Shown here: positions 28,203-38,800 of the stretch, piece after piece
Position numbering within the stretch: position 1 is the first letter of the stretch
Layout: each line of letters starts with the position of its first letter
From: JANQPA01 sp964628385
GTDB taxonomy: Bacteria; Bacteroidota; Bacteroidia; Chitinophagales; Saprospiraceae
Length of the DNA: 64,000 bases
NCBI GenBank assembly: GCA_964628385.1
Contig: CAZVOD010000004.1
Location: 50,010-114,009 of the forward strand
Direction: 5' to 3'
Translations under genes and position numbers: made by a program
The notes under the pieces: generated by a model
Told to the model about the DNA's origin: nothing
The model's input: the letters and a program-made list of their open reading frames with translations, nothing else
The model's database searches: none

Positions 28203-28231
28203 TTGTCCAATTAAATAATCCTTGTATTTTG
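28203..28231 (+). promoter_or_regulatory. Possible promoter of the aldose 1-epimerase gene
   Basis: TTG (28203-28205), 19 nt, then TATTTTG (28225-28231), a near match to the Bacteroidota TTG/TAnnTTTG pattern (one base short in the -7 box). The start site would be near 28238, giving a leader of about 110 nt. Confidence 0.35.
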
Positions 28232-28348
28232 CGATTGAACCGGCCTTTACCTAAATATATATGGTTACGGTCAGATGTTCCAAATAAAATTACGCAACTA
28301 TCATCAAACTCAAGGCTTCCGATATAGCCTAAAAATTTACTGGAAGTA

Positions 28349-29305
28349 ATGTACAGGTATAAAATTATTCCTTTTGGAAAGTTCCAAAAACAACGACTCA
28401 TTAATGAATCTACCGGCAATTCCTTCACTATTGCTCCTGAGCGGGGAGCTACCCTGTTAGACCTTTCTTTCAGCCGGCAATCTATCCTGGATGGATGCTC
28501 AACACCATTAGACCTTGATCTCAATAAGTGGGGAAAAAGTGCGATTCTTGTACCTTTTCCCAATAGATTAAGGGATGGTAAATTTAATTGGCTCAACCGC
28601 CAGTATCAGTTTCCTATCAATGATACGCTTACAGACAATGCTATTCACGGCTTTATGATGGATCAGGAAATGGAAGTTACAGAAATAGGCCTTCACGAAG
28701 ATTCAGCGTACATCAAATGTTCTTACCGCTATATGGGGAATCATCCTTTTTATCCGTTTCCTTTTGATTTTTTTGCCACTTTTGAAATTTCAGACCAATC
28801 GACTTTTCAGGTCACCTTTAGCATCGAAAATACAGGAAAAAAGGTATTTCCAGCAGGCATGGGATGGCATCCCTATTTTAAGCTATCCGATAAAGTAGAT
28901 AATGATCAGCTCAGATTAGACCCCTGCAAAATGGTAGGTGTAGATCAAAGAATGCTGCCTACCGGAAAAAAATATGCCTACGATGTGTTTGAAGAATTAT
29001 GCCCCATCAAATCGACTGTCCTGGATAATTGCTTTGCCATCTCCCCTGATCAGGGTGATAACTTTACACTCGATTACAAAGGCCAAAATGGACACATCAG
29101 ATACTGGCAAGAACTGGGCGAAGATAAATTTAACTTCATACAACTTTTTACCCCGCCCGAACGGCAGTCTCTCGCTATAGAACCTATGACCTGTAATGTC
29201 GATGCCCTCAATAATGAGGAAGGCCTCAAAGTTTTACAGCCTAAAGAAGCGATGAGCGCCAGTTTTGGTCTTTCTTATACAGTAAACTTGCTTCGCAAGT
29301 ATTAA
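28349..29305 (+). CDS. Aldose 1-epimerase family protein
   Basis: Galactose-mutarotase-like enzyme of 318 residues, a beta-sandwich that interconverts the anomers of aldoses. Family features: 'APERGATLLDLSF' near the start, an 'AIHGFMM' histidine motif around residue 110, 'PAGMGWHPYFKL' with the second conserved His near residue 174, and a C-terminal 'FIQLFTPPERQSLAIEPMTCNVDALNN' with the catalytic Glu region. The sugar substrate is unknown; close relatives include hexose-6-phosphate epimerases. The last six codons lie inside a dispersed repeat (copy 2), which seems to provide the stop codon. Confidence 0.88.
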   Translation: MYRYKIIPFGKFQKQRLINESTGNSFTIAPERGATLLDLSFSRQSILDGCSTPLDLDLNKWGKSAILVPFPNRLRDGKFNWLNRQYQFPINDTLTDNAIHGFMMDQEMEVTEIGLHEDSAYIKCSYRYMGNHPFYPFPFDFFATFEISDQSTFQVTFSIENTGKKVFPAGMGWHPYFKLSDKVDNDQLRLDPCKMVGVDQRMLPTGKKYAYDVFEELCPIKSTVLDNCFAISPDQGDNFTLDYKGQNGHIRYWQELGEDKFNFIQLFTPPERQSLAIEPMTCNVDALNNEEGLKVLQPKEAMSASFGLSYTVNLLRKY

Positions 29306-29480
29306 AGTTGGTCCTTTGCTAATTAAAGCGCTGTCGCGTTCCTTCGCTTGAATGCACGCAAAGCATTCACCTCACAGGACTGCTCAGACATCACTACACT
29401 GTGCTTTTTATCAGTCACTTAGCGCGTCTGGAGCTCACAAGAGAACCCTGCCCTGCTGAGCGAAAAAGCCACAAGACTTT
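29286..29480. repeat. Dispersed repeat element (copy 2) at the 3' end of the epimerase gene
   Basis: Begins with ACTTGCTTCGCAAGTATTAAA, nearly identical to the left end of copy 1 at 22798. After a ~75-bp copy-specific insert that includes a GAATGC/GCATTC hairpin, the block 29395-29470 aligns with 22845-22920: shared words are ACACTGTGC, TTTTATCAGTC, CTTAGCGC and GAACCCTGCCCT in the same order and orientation. I see no matching right-hand inverted repeat, so this copy may be truncated or rearranged. Confidence 0.55.
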
Positions 29481-29509
29481 TGAGGCAGCCCCGTTTGGTA
29501 TTTCCTCAT

Positions 29510-32206
29510 TTACTCTCCAAATAAATTAACACTGCCATTGAGCTCCATGTAGCTGTCATCGATCAGGCGAAGCTGTACATTATAAATAAATACACCAGTT
29601 CCCAGTCGCTTGCCGTTCAACCTTCCATCCCAGCCATTATTGGCATCGTTGGGAAAAAAGTCACGCCGCTCGAAGACTCGATTGCCCCAACGGTCAAAGA
29701 TTTGAAAGCTTTCAATTTCAATGACCTGATCTTCACTACCAAAAACAATTAGCTTATCATTGAGTCCATCCCCATTAGGAGAAAACGCAGTAGGGACAAA
29801 GACCAGAATATCTTCTTTGAGGATAACATTAATGATGGCATCATCTTCGCAGCCAAAGATATCTTTAACCCAGACCTTGTAGACATCATCATGGATGGTT
29901 GTCAGGACCGGGCGCAGGCAATCATCACAGGTGAGGTTTCTTCCCGGGAACCAGGCGACCGAATCGACCATTGAAAAGTCCATAGCTAGCTGTGGCTCCA
30001 GGCGGTATTTATCCCCTAGTTTCACGACAAGGTTTTCCTGTATTTTGACAAAATCTTTTACGCCAGTGGGCATTTGAAGTTTTTGCTTAAACAAGCAACC
30101 GTTGGCATCTTTGATGGTCACATCATAAACGCTGGTAGGCCTAAGGCTACTAAACAATTCTGGTCCGGCAAAACGTTGCCCGCCATCTACTGAATAGCTG
30201 TAAGGTGGCGTTCCGCCCTGAGCAGAAAGCATTTCAAATGAAAATTCATTAGCCTCACAATCGTAAGTTAAATTTCCAAGAGGTTCAGGAGCTTCAAGAT
30301 CAATCTCGTAGCTGGTTACACAGCCAACAGCATCTGTGATATCGAGAAAATATTGACCCTCCCCTATTGACCTGACCTGTTCAACGTCACCATTTCTATT
30401 ATACCAACGAAAATCAAAGGGGCCATTACCAGAGATATCTTTGATTTCAATAGCGCCATCTCTTGCAGAATGGCAGCTGGGTTCAGTGACCTCCGGCATC
30501 ACCCGAACCGTACTAAAAGTAACAAGTCCTTCCCCAAAACCGATACCATCGCAGTATTTATCAGTAGCGCCCCTCACAATATACAATCCTTCATCACTTA
30601 CATCAAAACTAAACGGACCATCTTCAGGCACCTGATAGGTAGCTATATCACCATCTGGCCGTTCAATATCCAAGCGGAAGGGAGCAGTGCCCGTCAGCTC
30701 CGTTTGGAGAATAGCTTTTTCTCCTTCGCAAATAAGTTCATCACCACTAAGAAATGCTTCGGGCACTGCTCGCATATCTATTTTTACATTTTTTCTCACA
30801 ATTTGTCCACAGTTATCTGTGATAAGCAGAGAACGCTCCATGGGTTGCTCTGTGGCAATCCATATGTTTGAAATAGTATCTTTGGTATCCCATTCAAAGC
30901 GGTAAGGAGCGTGGCCTCCACTAACTCCCGGTCGGAGCTGCAAAGAATCGCCGGGACATATTTGTTGATCCGGTAAATCAATATCGATAGGCGGCGGGTC
31001 AGTCAGGTATAAATAAGCTGTATCAGTAATGCATTCACAAGGATAATCCAACTCTAAAATGAGGGTCTCCGGACTTTCCTGTAAGCTGTCAATCAATACC
31101 GAGACTGGCAGGCGTACCTCCTTCTGCCCTGCCGGTATGACGATTAATCTGCTGAAAGGTAAAAAATCGCTATTTTCATCCGCAGTACTTTCTAGTGAAA
31201 TTTTGAAAGGTACGGTTACATCATCTTCAGTATCAGTTTTGTCAGCTCTGGCAAAAATGAAAGCCCCATCTGAACAGCCTTCTGATACTTTATTATCGTC
31301 GGCATCAGCTTGTGCTTCAATTTTCACATCTCCACCAATAGAAAAACTCTTAGCTTTTAGGAATACCGCCGAATCAAAATAATTATCTCCTAAATCTCCA
31401 ACCACTAGGCGAATATGGTAGGTCTGGCAGGGAACTAACCTCAAATTGACACTCATAACGGCCGTGAAACCATCGAACTGAATAAGTTCTTTGGCATCTG
31501 AGGGCTCATAATCAATCCCACAGGCTTCAGCGTCTTCCGGTAATTCATTGCCTTTGTAATACTCCGCATTTTGCAAATGATTAACCGAGTTGATAGAGAC
31601 GTAATTATTCGTATTGGGAATCAACGCTACATTAATGGCACCATTGCTGAAGGGACCATTGATTCCGGGGCCACTGACAAAAAAACCGAATACATCATTA
31701 TATTTAGTACCTACAAACTCGCAGTATTCCTCAGAGGCAAAGACATACTGGAAATTCACCACAGAATCTAGAGGTACAAAATCAAATTCCAGGCCTACAG
31801 CATCTTCTACTCTTCTTTCAGCCAGGATGTTTAGGTCCCGATCGCCTCTTTCGTCCGCAAAGTCTCCACTCTTATCCCGGTTGACATTCGGCCCTTCTGC
31901 ATTGCGAATATGCCCGGTAGAAAGAATGATGCCCTCGTCGATAGCAATAGAGGTTCCACCATTTTCAAAGTATCCAATACCCTCTGTATCACCGATGGGT
32001 CTTATATTTGAGACATTTTTACATCCGCCTTTTACAAAAAGATCTCGTACTAAAGTTTCGGGTGAGTAGTTCTTGTCAGTTTTAATTCCCTGATCAAATA
32101 CAGGGCCCGGCTCTTTTGTATCATTCCCGAAGGTCATTGTCATTCCAAAAAGTCCAAAAAAGAGCATAAACCGGACCTTTCGAAAAGTAGTAGTCGAAGT
32201 AATCAT
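29510..32206 (-). CDS. Secreted T9SS protein: choice-of-anchor L, Calx-beta-like and gliding-associated C-terminal domains
   Basis: An 898-residue surface or secreted protein with an N-terminal signal (VRFMLFFGLFGMTMTFG). Residues about 48-290 match a choice-of-anchor-L domain (LVRDLFVKGGCKNVSNIRPIG, 'GIILSTGHIRNAEGPN', 'FVFASEEYCEF'-like). Residues ~300-400 resemble a Calx-beta-type segment, followed by Cys-containing Ig/SprB-like modules ('VMPEVTEPSCHSARDGAIEI'). The last ~90 residues (VFVPTAFSPNGDGLNDKL ... GWDGRLNGKRLGTGVFIYNVQ) are the gliding-motility-associated C-terminal (CHU_C/type B sorting) domain that targets proteins to the type IX secretion system. The ligand is unknown; an adhesin role is inferred. 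Confidence 0.87.
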   Translation of the reverse strand: MITSTTTFRKVRFMLFFGLFGMTMTFGNDTKEPGPVFDQGIKTDKNYSPETLVRDLFVKGGCKNVSNIRPIGDTEGIGYFENGGTSIAIDEGIILSTGHIRNAEGPNVNRDKSGDFADERGDRDLNILAERRVEDAVGLEFDFVPLDSVVNFQYVFASEEYCEFVGTKYNDVFGFFVSGPGINGPFSNGAINVALIPNTNNYVSINSVNHLQNAEYYKGNELPEDAEACGIDYEPSDAKELIQFDGFTAVMSVNLRLVPCQTYHIRLVVGDLGDNYFDSAVFLKAKSFSIGGDVKIEAQADADDNKVSEGCSDGAFIFARADKTDTEDDVTVPFKISLESTADENSDFLPFSRLIVIPAGQKEVRLPVSVLIDSLQESPETLILELDYPCECITDTAYLYLTDPPPIDIDLPDQQICPGDSLQLRPGVSGGHAPYRFEWDTKDTISNIWIATEQPMERSLLITDNCGQIVRKNVKIDMRAVPEAFLSGDELICEGEKAILQTELTGTAPFRLDIERPDGDIATYQVPEDGPFSFDVSDEGLYIVRGATDKYCDGIGFGEGLVTFSTVRVMPEVTEPSCHSARDGAIEIKDISGNGPFDFRWYNRNGDVEQVRSIGEGQYFLDITDAVGCVTSYEIDLEAPEPLGNLTYDCEANEFSFEMLSAQGGTPPYSYSVDGGQRFAGPELFSSLRPTSVYDVTIKDANGCLFKQKLQMPTGVKDFVKIQENLVVKLGDKYRLEPQLAMDFSMVDSVAWFPGRNLTCDDCLRPVLTTIHDDVYKVWVKDIFGCEDDAIINVILKEDILVFVPTAFSPNGDGLNDKLIVFGSEDQVIEIESFQIFDRWGNRVFERRDFFPNDANNGWDGRLNGKRLGTGVFIYNVQLRLIDDSYMELNGSVNLFGE

Positions 32207-32828
32207 GAGATTAAAAGTTTTTGGGAAGAATTGGTCTGTTATTATTCATAAATCTACAAAAACATCAAAAAAAATCCAATACGTATTTAAGCATGTACGT
32301 ATTTATGCAAACATTTTGCCACAAATTTTCGTACTGAAGCCCATAGTAGAGCGAATTCAAGAGGCGTTTAAAGCAGTTGGTTGAGCCTGCAGCCTAATTT
32401 TTCTGTATAATTGAGGCCTCAGTGCTTTTATTAGAGAAAAATAAATATTAATTTCGCTAAAAGTATATAAGTAATATTATCCGTATTATTGGAATATAAT
32501 CTACTTATCATTCATGGTTTCTGTGCTTATTTCATCCCCTCTGAAAGACATAGATCCGTGGCTGCCCCCGAGGCTGATTTTGATATGCTCAAAGTGTTTT
32601 GGACCAGGATTCTGGTATGTTACAGCAGCAAATAGTTGACATACTATTAGCTGTTTATAACGTGAATTTTTCCTTAGGACAGGTCAAAACCAACGGCGTC
32701 CGGGGCCAACTTATGTGTTGTCACTCCTGATGCCTGCCATCTTTCGGAAGTTATCACCATTTCAAAAGTTTTGATCAATTTATTATTTTGAGTTTCCAGG
32801 GTTTTAGTAAACAATAAATTTATATCTC
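32207..32828. other. 622-bp intergenic region between divergent secreted-protein genes
   Basis: AT-rich, with no convincing coding content on either strand. It contains a 16-bp-spaced direct repeat of TACGTATTTA(A/T)GCA (32280-32293 and 32296-32309) about 75-105 bp upstream of the 898-residue protein, which could be a regulator site. The promoters of both flanking genes must be here, but no clean TTG-N20-TAnnTTTG match was found. Confidence 0.5.
32280..32309. repeat. Tandem pair of 14-bp direct repeats, possible operator
   Basis: TACGTATTTAAGCA and TACGTATTTATGCA (13 of 14 matching) are separated by 2 bp, a 16-bp period. They lie upstream of the minus-strand T9SS protein gene. Tandem sites of this kind often bind response regulators; here that is inference only. 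Confidence 0.4.
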
Positions 32829-35800
32829 ATGAAATTGAAAAATCTACTTAAGATTTTTTTGGCAACTGTACTAACTACTAGCGTCCTAAACGCTCAATCC
32901 ACTTTCAAATGTCTTCAGGAATTTACTATCAATGCACTGAATGAGGACGGTGACATCTTTAGCTGTGCTGGTGCCGACATAGTAGACATTCTCGAGTTGA
33001 GAAGTAGCTCTTATGCTACTCCAATAGGATATTTGGTAATCAATGAAAATGATATTATTGTAAAATTCAGCCTCCGTTCATTTCTCAATGTGGATGACTT
33101 ACCTACCGGTAACTATAAAATATACGGCTTTTCCTTCCTGGGAACGCCCAATCTCAAAACAGGCATGCCTCTTAATGATACGGAGCTAGCCAATATATGT
33201 TATGAACTTTCAGATAACTTTATACGGCTTTTTAATGTGGATCCAGACGGCCAGTCTATTGCTACTGATGATGGCAGCAGTAGTATTTTTGTGTGTTCAC
33301 AAGATGGCAACGCAGATATTATCAATTTCATGACTACCAGCCTTGATCCTAATTATGCCTACCTGGTAACTGATGAGCAAGGCATTATCCAGGATGTTAT
33401 CACCAGCAATAGCTTTGACTTTGAGGGTAAGCCTTTTGGCCCACTCAGAGTATATGGCCTTTCCTTTGTTGGCGATCTGCTAGCCATACCTGGTCAGTCT
33501 ATTTTCAGTGATCAACTTTCCGTAGAGTGCTTTGATCTCTCCGATAACTTCGTAGATGTCATTACTACCGAGCCCGTCGGTGGGCAAGTACAGCTCCCTA
33601 CAGGAGAGACAGAAACTGTTGTCTGTACAGGTGATGGAGAAGATGACATTCTTTCTTTTAATGTCCAGAACAATAGTAATGCACCTCATCAGTTTGTTCT
33701 AACCGATAGCATCAACCGGGTATTATTGGTATTGGGAGAAAACGAATTGAATTTTGACTTTCTCGCTCCGGGTACTTGTCGTATTTGGGGAGTTTCCTTT
33801 ACTGGAAATCTGGATATAGCAATTGATGAAAACATTACAGAACAGGCACTTAGTGATGACTGTTTTGACCTTTCTGATAACTTTATCAGTATCACCAAAA
33901 AGAATCCTACGGGTGGTAATGTATCGCTACCAGATGGAATTACCGAAACCCTTTTGTGTATCAATGATGAGAATCCTGATGTGTTGACTTTTCTGAATAC
34001 AGGAGGAGTTAACGAAAGCTATGCTTACATCGTTACGGATACCAATAATGTGATTACCGAGCGAATAGATGGTGAGCAAAAGGATTTTGAAGGGACTGCT
34101 GCCGGTAATTTCAGAGTTTGGGGGCTTGGCTTTACAGGGAATTTTACCGGGCAGATAGGAGAAGTGATCACTGCAGCAGCCCTTTCTGACGAATGTTTTG
34201 AATTATCACAAAACTTCATCCAGATCACCAGTGTATTTATTGATCCGGGGAGTATCACGCTGACATCCGGCGCTACCGATACTGTTCTATGTTTGGGTGA
34301 TCCCAATGCTGATATTTTATCTTTTCAATACACGACCCAAACCAGCGCTACTATCCGATATGTACTGACAAATGGCCAGGATTCCATTCTAAGCATTTCT
34401 ACCTCCAATACCTTTGATTTTGCAGGTAATACCCTACCAGAATGTAAAGTCTACGGTCTTAGTTTTTCAGGAGATTTACTGGTTGCAAAGGGTGATAATA
34501 TCCAAACGGCCATTATATCTACTGAGTGTTTTGATATCACTGATGAGCCGGTATTGATTCAACATACTTTTATTGAAGGAGGAAGCATTAGCCTTGCTGA
34601 CAATACAGATAGCCGGACAATTTGTGTACAGGATGGATCTGAAGACCTACTTACGTTCGTAGCCAATGATGCTATAGAAACACAGTATGCCTATATCATA
34701 ACCGATGAAAATAATATTATTACGGCTGTAGCTCCGGGCAACAGCTTTGATTTTGACATGGAAGAAGGTGGTACTGCCCTGGTATACGGTGTTTCCTTTA
34801 GTGGCAACCTGAGCGCCACTGTAGGGGAAAATATTAATGAAATTCCTTTGGCGACAGAATGTTTTGACCTTTCCGATAACTTTATCACACTTACAAAGCG
34901 CTTTTTGGAAGCCGGCAGTATCAGTCTCCTATCAGGAAACCAGGATACTATTATCTGTTTTGGTGACCCTCAGGCTGACCGCTTACTCTTTGATGTGGAA
35001 GGATTTAACAATGTAGGAGACTATCGATATCTTTTGACAGATGCTGATGATAATATTCTCGCTATTTTTGATCGTCCTGTCTTTAATTTCGAAGATATTA
35101 CAGTGGATGAATGTAAGGTCTTTGGCTTGTCTTTCACCGGAGATTTATTGGCAGAAGTCGGGGACAATGTATTCAATACTGTATTCTCAACAGAGTGTTT
35201 TGATCTGACAGATGATTTTGTTGCCATCAGGCATATATTCGTTGAGGGCGGAACAGTAAGCCTTGCCGATGGTAGTACCGAATTGGTGGTGTGTGTACAA
35301 AATGGCGCGGCTGACCTACTGGAATTTACGGCGCAAAATGCTTTAGAAGAACAATATACCTATATCATAACTGATGAAACCGGTACTATTACCGATATCT
35401 TGGCATCCAATACATTTGACTTTGAACCTACCCCGGCCGGATTATCTCTCGTATATGGCATTTCTTTTAGTGGAAACCTAACGGCTCAGGTTGGTGATAA
35501 TATCGATGGACAATTGGCATCCGAATGTTTTGACTTGTCAGATGAGCCCATTGTAATTACTAAAAAATTATTGGAAGCTGGTTCTGTTAGTTTGTCATCT
35601 GGTAATAGAGATACGACTATTTGCTTTGGTGATCCTATGGAAGACAGGCTTGAATTTGCTGTCTCTGGCTTTAATAATGTTGGTGACTTCAGGTTTGTAC
35701 TGACAGATAATCAGGATAACATTTTGGCTATTTTCACTATGCCAATGTTCAACTTCAATGATATTACTATAGCCAGATGCAGCGTTCAGGGTATTTCTTT

Positions 35801-38800
35801 CACAGGAGACTTTCTGGCGGAGGTCGGCGATAATCTGAATACGACAGTTCTGGCCTCTGAGTGTTACGATGTGACAGATGAGTTTGTGGATATCAGACAT
35901 GTATTTGTTGAAGGTGGCCTGGTCACTCTTGCTGATCAAAGTACAGAAAGGACTATCTGTGTACAGGACGGAGTAGAGGATCTCATTGCTTTTCAGGGCA
36001 CTATGGCCATAACAGATCAGTACGCTTTTATTCTTACGGATGAAAACAACATAATCACCAGTGTCTTGGACTCCAGCAGTTTTAATTTTGATAATGAATT
36101 GCCCGGTACTGCTTTTGTTTACGGGCTTTCTTACAGTGGTACGCTCACTGCCCAGGTAGGACAGGATATCAACGCGGCCAGTCTTGCTTCTGAATGTTTT
36201 GATATTTCCAGTAATGTAGTGGAACTTACCAAGAAACAACTAGAAGCTGGCCTGATCAGCCTGACCTCAGGCGCTCAGGATACTTTCATTTGTTTTGGTA
36301 ATCCAGAAGAAGATATATTAAACTTCGAAATAAACGGCTTTAATAATACTGGTACATTAAGCTATGTGCTTACTGATCGCCAAAATATGGTATTAGCGAT
36401 ATTCGATACTCCACAGTTCAACTTTACTGAAGTCCTTGAAGATCAATGTAAGGTATTTGGTATTTCTTATACCGGAGATTTGACACTTCAAAATGGCGAC
36501 AATCTTAACAATGCCATTATTTCCACTGAGTGTTACGATATAACTGATAATTCTGTAACTGTAGAACACATCTTTGTAGATGGGGCCAAACTGGAGCTTA
36601 CGGAAAATAGTGCCGGAACAACAATTTGTTCTGCCGACGGCATTCCAGATATCATTGAAGTGGTCAATAATAGTACTTCCGATGCTTCTTATCAATATGT
36701 ACTCACGGATGAAAACAACAGGATTATTCTGGTGCTTGAGGGCAATAGTATAAACCTTGATATTGCCAACGCAGGGACTTGCAGGATATGGGGTGTCTCT
36801 TTCACTGGTTCGCTAGAGGCGGAAGTGGGACAAATACTAACAGCAGAAGTACTCTCTGAGACTTGTTTTGACTTATCTGATAATTTTATAGAAATCACTA
36901 AAAAAGACCTCATCCCTGGTAGTGTGACTCTTGCCAATGGAGCTACTGAAATAGCTATTTGTGCTGGCGAGGAGGTTCGCGAAACGGTTCGTTTTACCAA
37001 CACATCTCCACAAAAAGACGAGGACTTTGCCTATGTCATCACGGATGAAAGCAATACGGTGCTTAGCATTTCCAATGACTCTACGGTAGTATTTTCCAAT
37101 ATTACTATTCCAAGGTGTAGAGTTTGGGGGGTTATTTATTCAGGTGATTTATTACTGCGCCCCGGAGATCAAATACTCAGTACTGTCATTTCAACGGAAT
37201 GTTTTGAGGTCACTAACAATTTTGTAGCGGTAAGGCATAAAATTGTTGAAGGTGCTATGGTATCGCTATCAGATGGTTTATTAAGAAAAAATATCTGTGT
37301 ACAGGACGGTAACCCCGATCCTTTGGAATTCACCAGCAGCTCTACCTCCAACGAGCGTTATGCGTATTTGCTAACGAACGAACGCAATCAGCTACTCAAT
37401 ATCTTGCCCGGTAATTCTGTGGACCTGGACGGAACGATAAGTGGCATAGTTCATATTTATGGTTTATCCTATACTGGAAATATAACCGTTACATTCGGTG
37501 CCAACGTTACGCAATCGGTATTGACAGACGACTGTTTTGACCTTTCTGATAATTTTGTAGAAATAAATAAAATAGACCTTCAGGCTGGCACCGTTAGCCT
37601 TATTAATGGCCTTCAAAATACATTTGTTTGTTTTGGAGATGGTGTAGAAGATAGACTACAGTTTACTAATACTTCGGCTGGCAACCCGAGTTATGCCTAT
37701 GCATTGACGGACCAGAACGACAGCATTCTTCAGTTATCTATTGCTCCTGAGCTAGCGATACAAGAGCGTAATATTCCCGGTGCCAGAGTATATGGCATTG
37801 CGTATACCGGTTCTTTCCTGAGCAATGCATCCGGCAACTTATTCGATGCGGTATTATCGACAGAATGTACTGAGATAAGCAGTAATTTTGTGGATATTGA
37901 ATACATCTTCCTGGATGGAGGTCAGGTGAGTCTTAACGATGGACGTACAGATATTACGGTTTGTACTAACGATGACATTCCTGATTTGCTCAACTTTAGG
38001 GCTCAAACTGAAGCCAATGGAGCCTACGCTTTCATTTTGACGGACGACAATAACAATATCCTTCTGGAATTGCAGGGTAGCACGATCAACCTGGATTTAA
38101 TCAATCCGGGGAGATGTAAAATCTGGGGGGTTTCTTTTGCTGGTGAGCTTAGCTTTCCTATTGGAGCCAACTTATTGAATACTACATTATCCGATGATTG
38201 TTACGATATTTCTGATAATGCCATCACAATAAGGAAAGAACAGGTTATTGGCGGCAATATAAGTTTTCCGGATGGTAGCACTAGTATTTTCACCTGTCCT
38301 GACGGCCAGGAAGACATACTGACCTTCAACACTTCCGGTGTAACCACCAGTGCTTATGTTTATGCCATTACTACTGCCGATAATGAATTTATCCGGTTTG
38401 CCAATGGCAATGCCTTCAATTTTGAGCGTCTCGACAACGAATTTACGCGAGTATATGGCATTGCTTTTTCGGGCCAACTCAATATTAATGAAGGAGCAGA
38501 TATTAGTACTACGGCCCTTTCCAATGAATGTTTTAGTTTATCCAACAACTTTGTTTCTATTACCAGAGAGGTACCCGAGGCTGGATCTTTGGCCAGCCAG
38601 ACTGATGAAGTAACTTTTGACTTTTGCGCAGGTGATGGCGTGGCCAATCTTATTCAGCTGGATAGTGTGAATACATTTAGTGGTCCATATGCTTATGTGC
38701 TCACTGATGATTACGGTGAATTTCTCAATCTAATCAATGATGATGAGGTAGATTTTGACACTGTTGCTTCAGGTTTGTACAGGATTTATGGCATTGCTTA

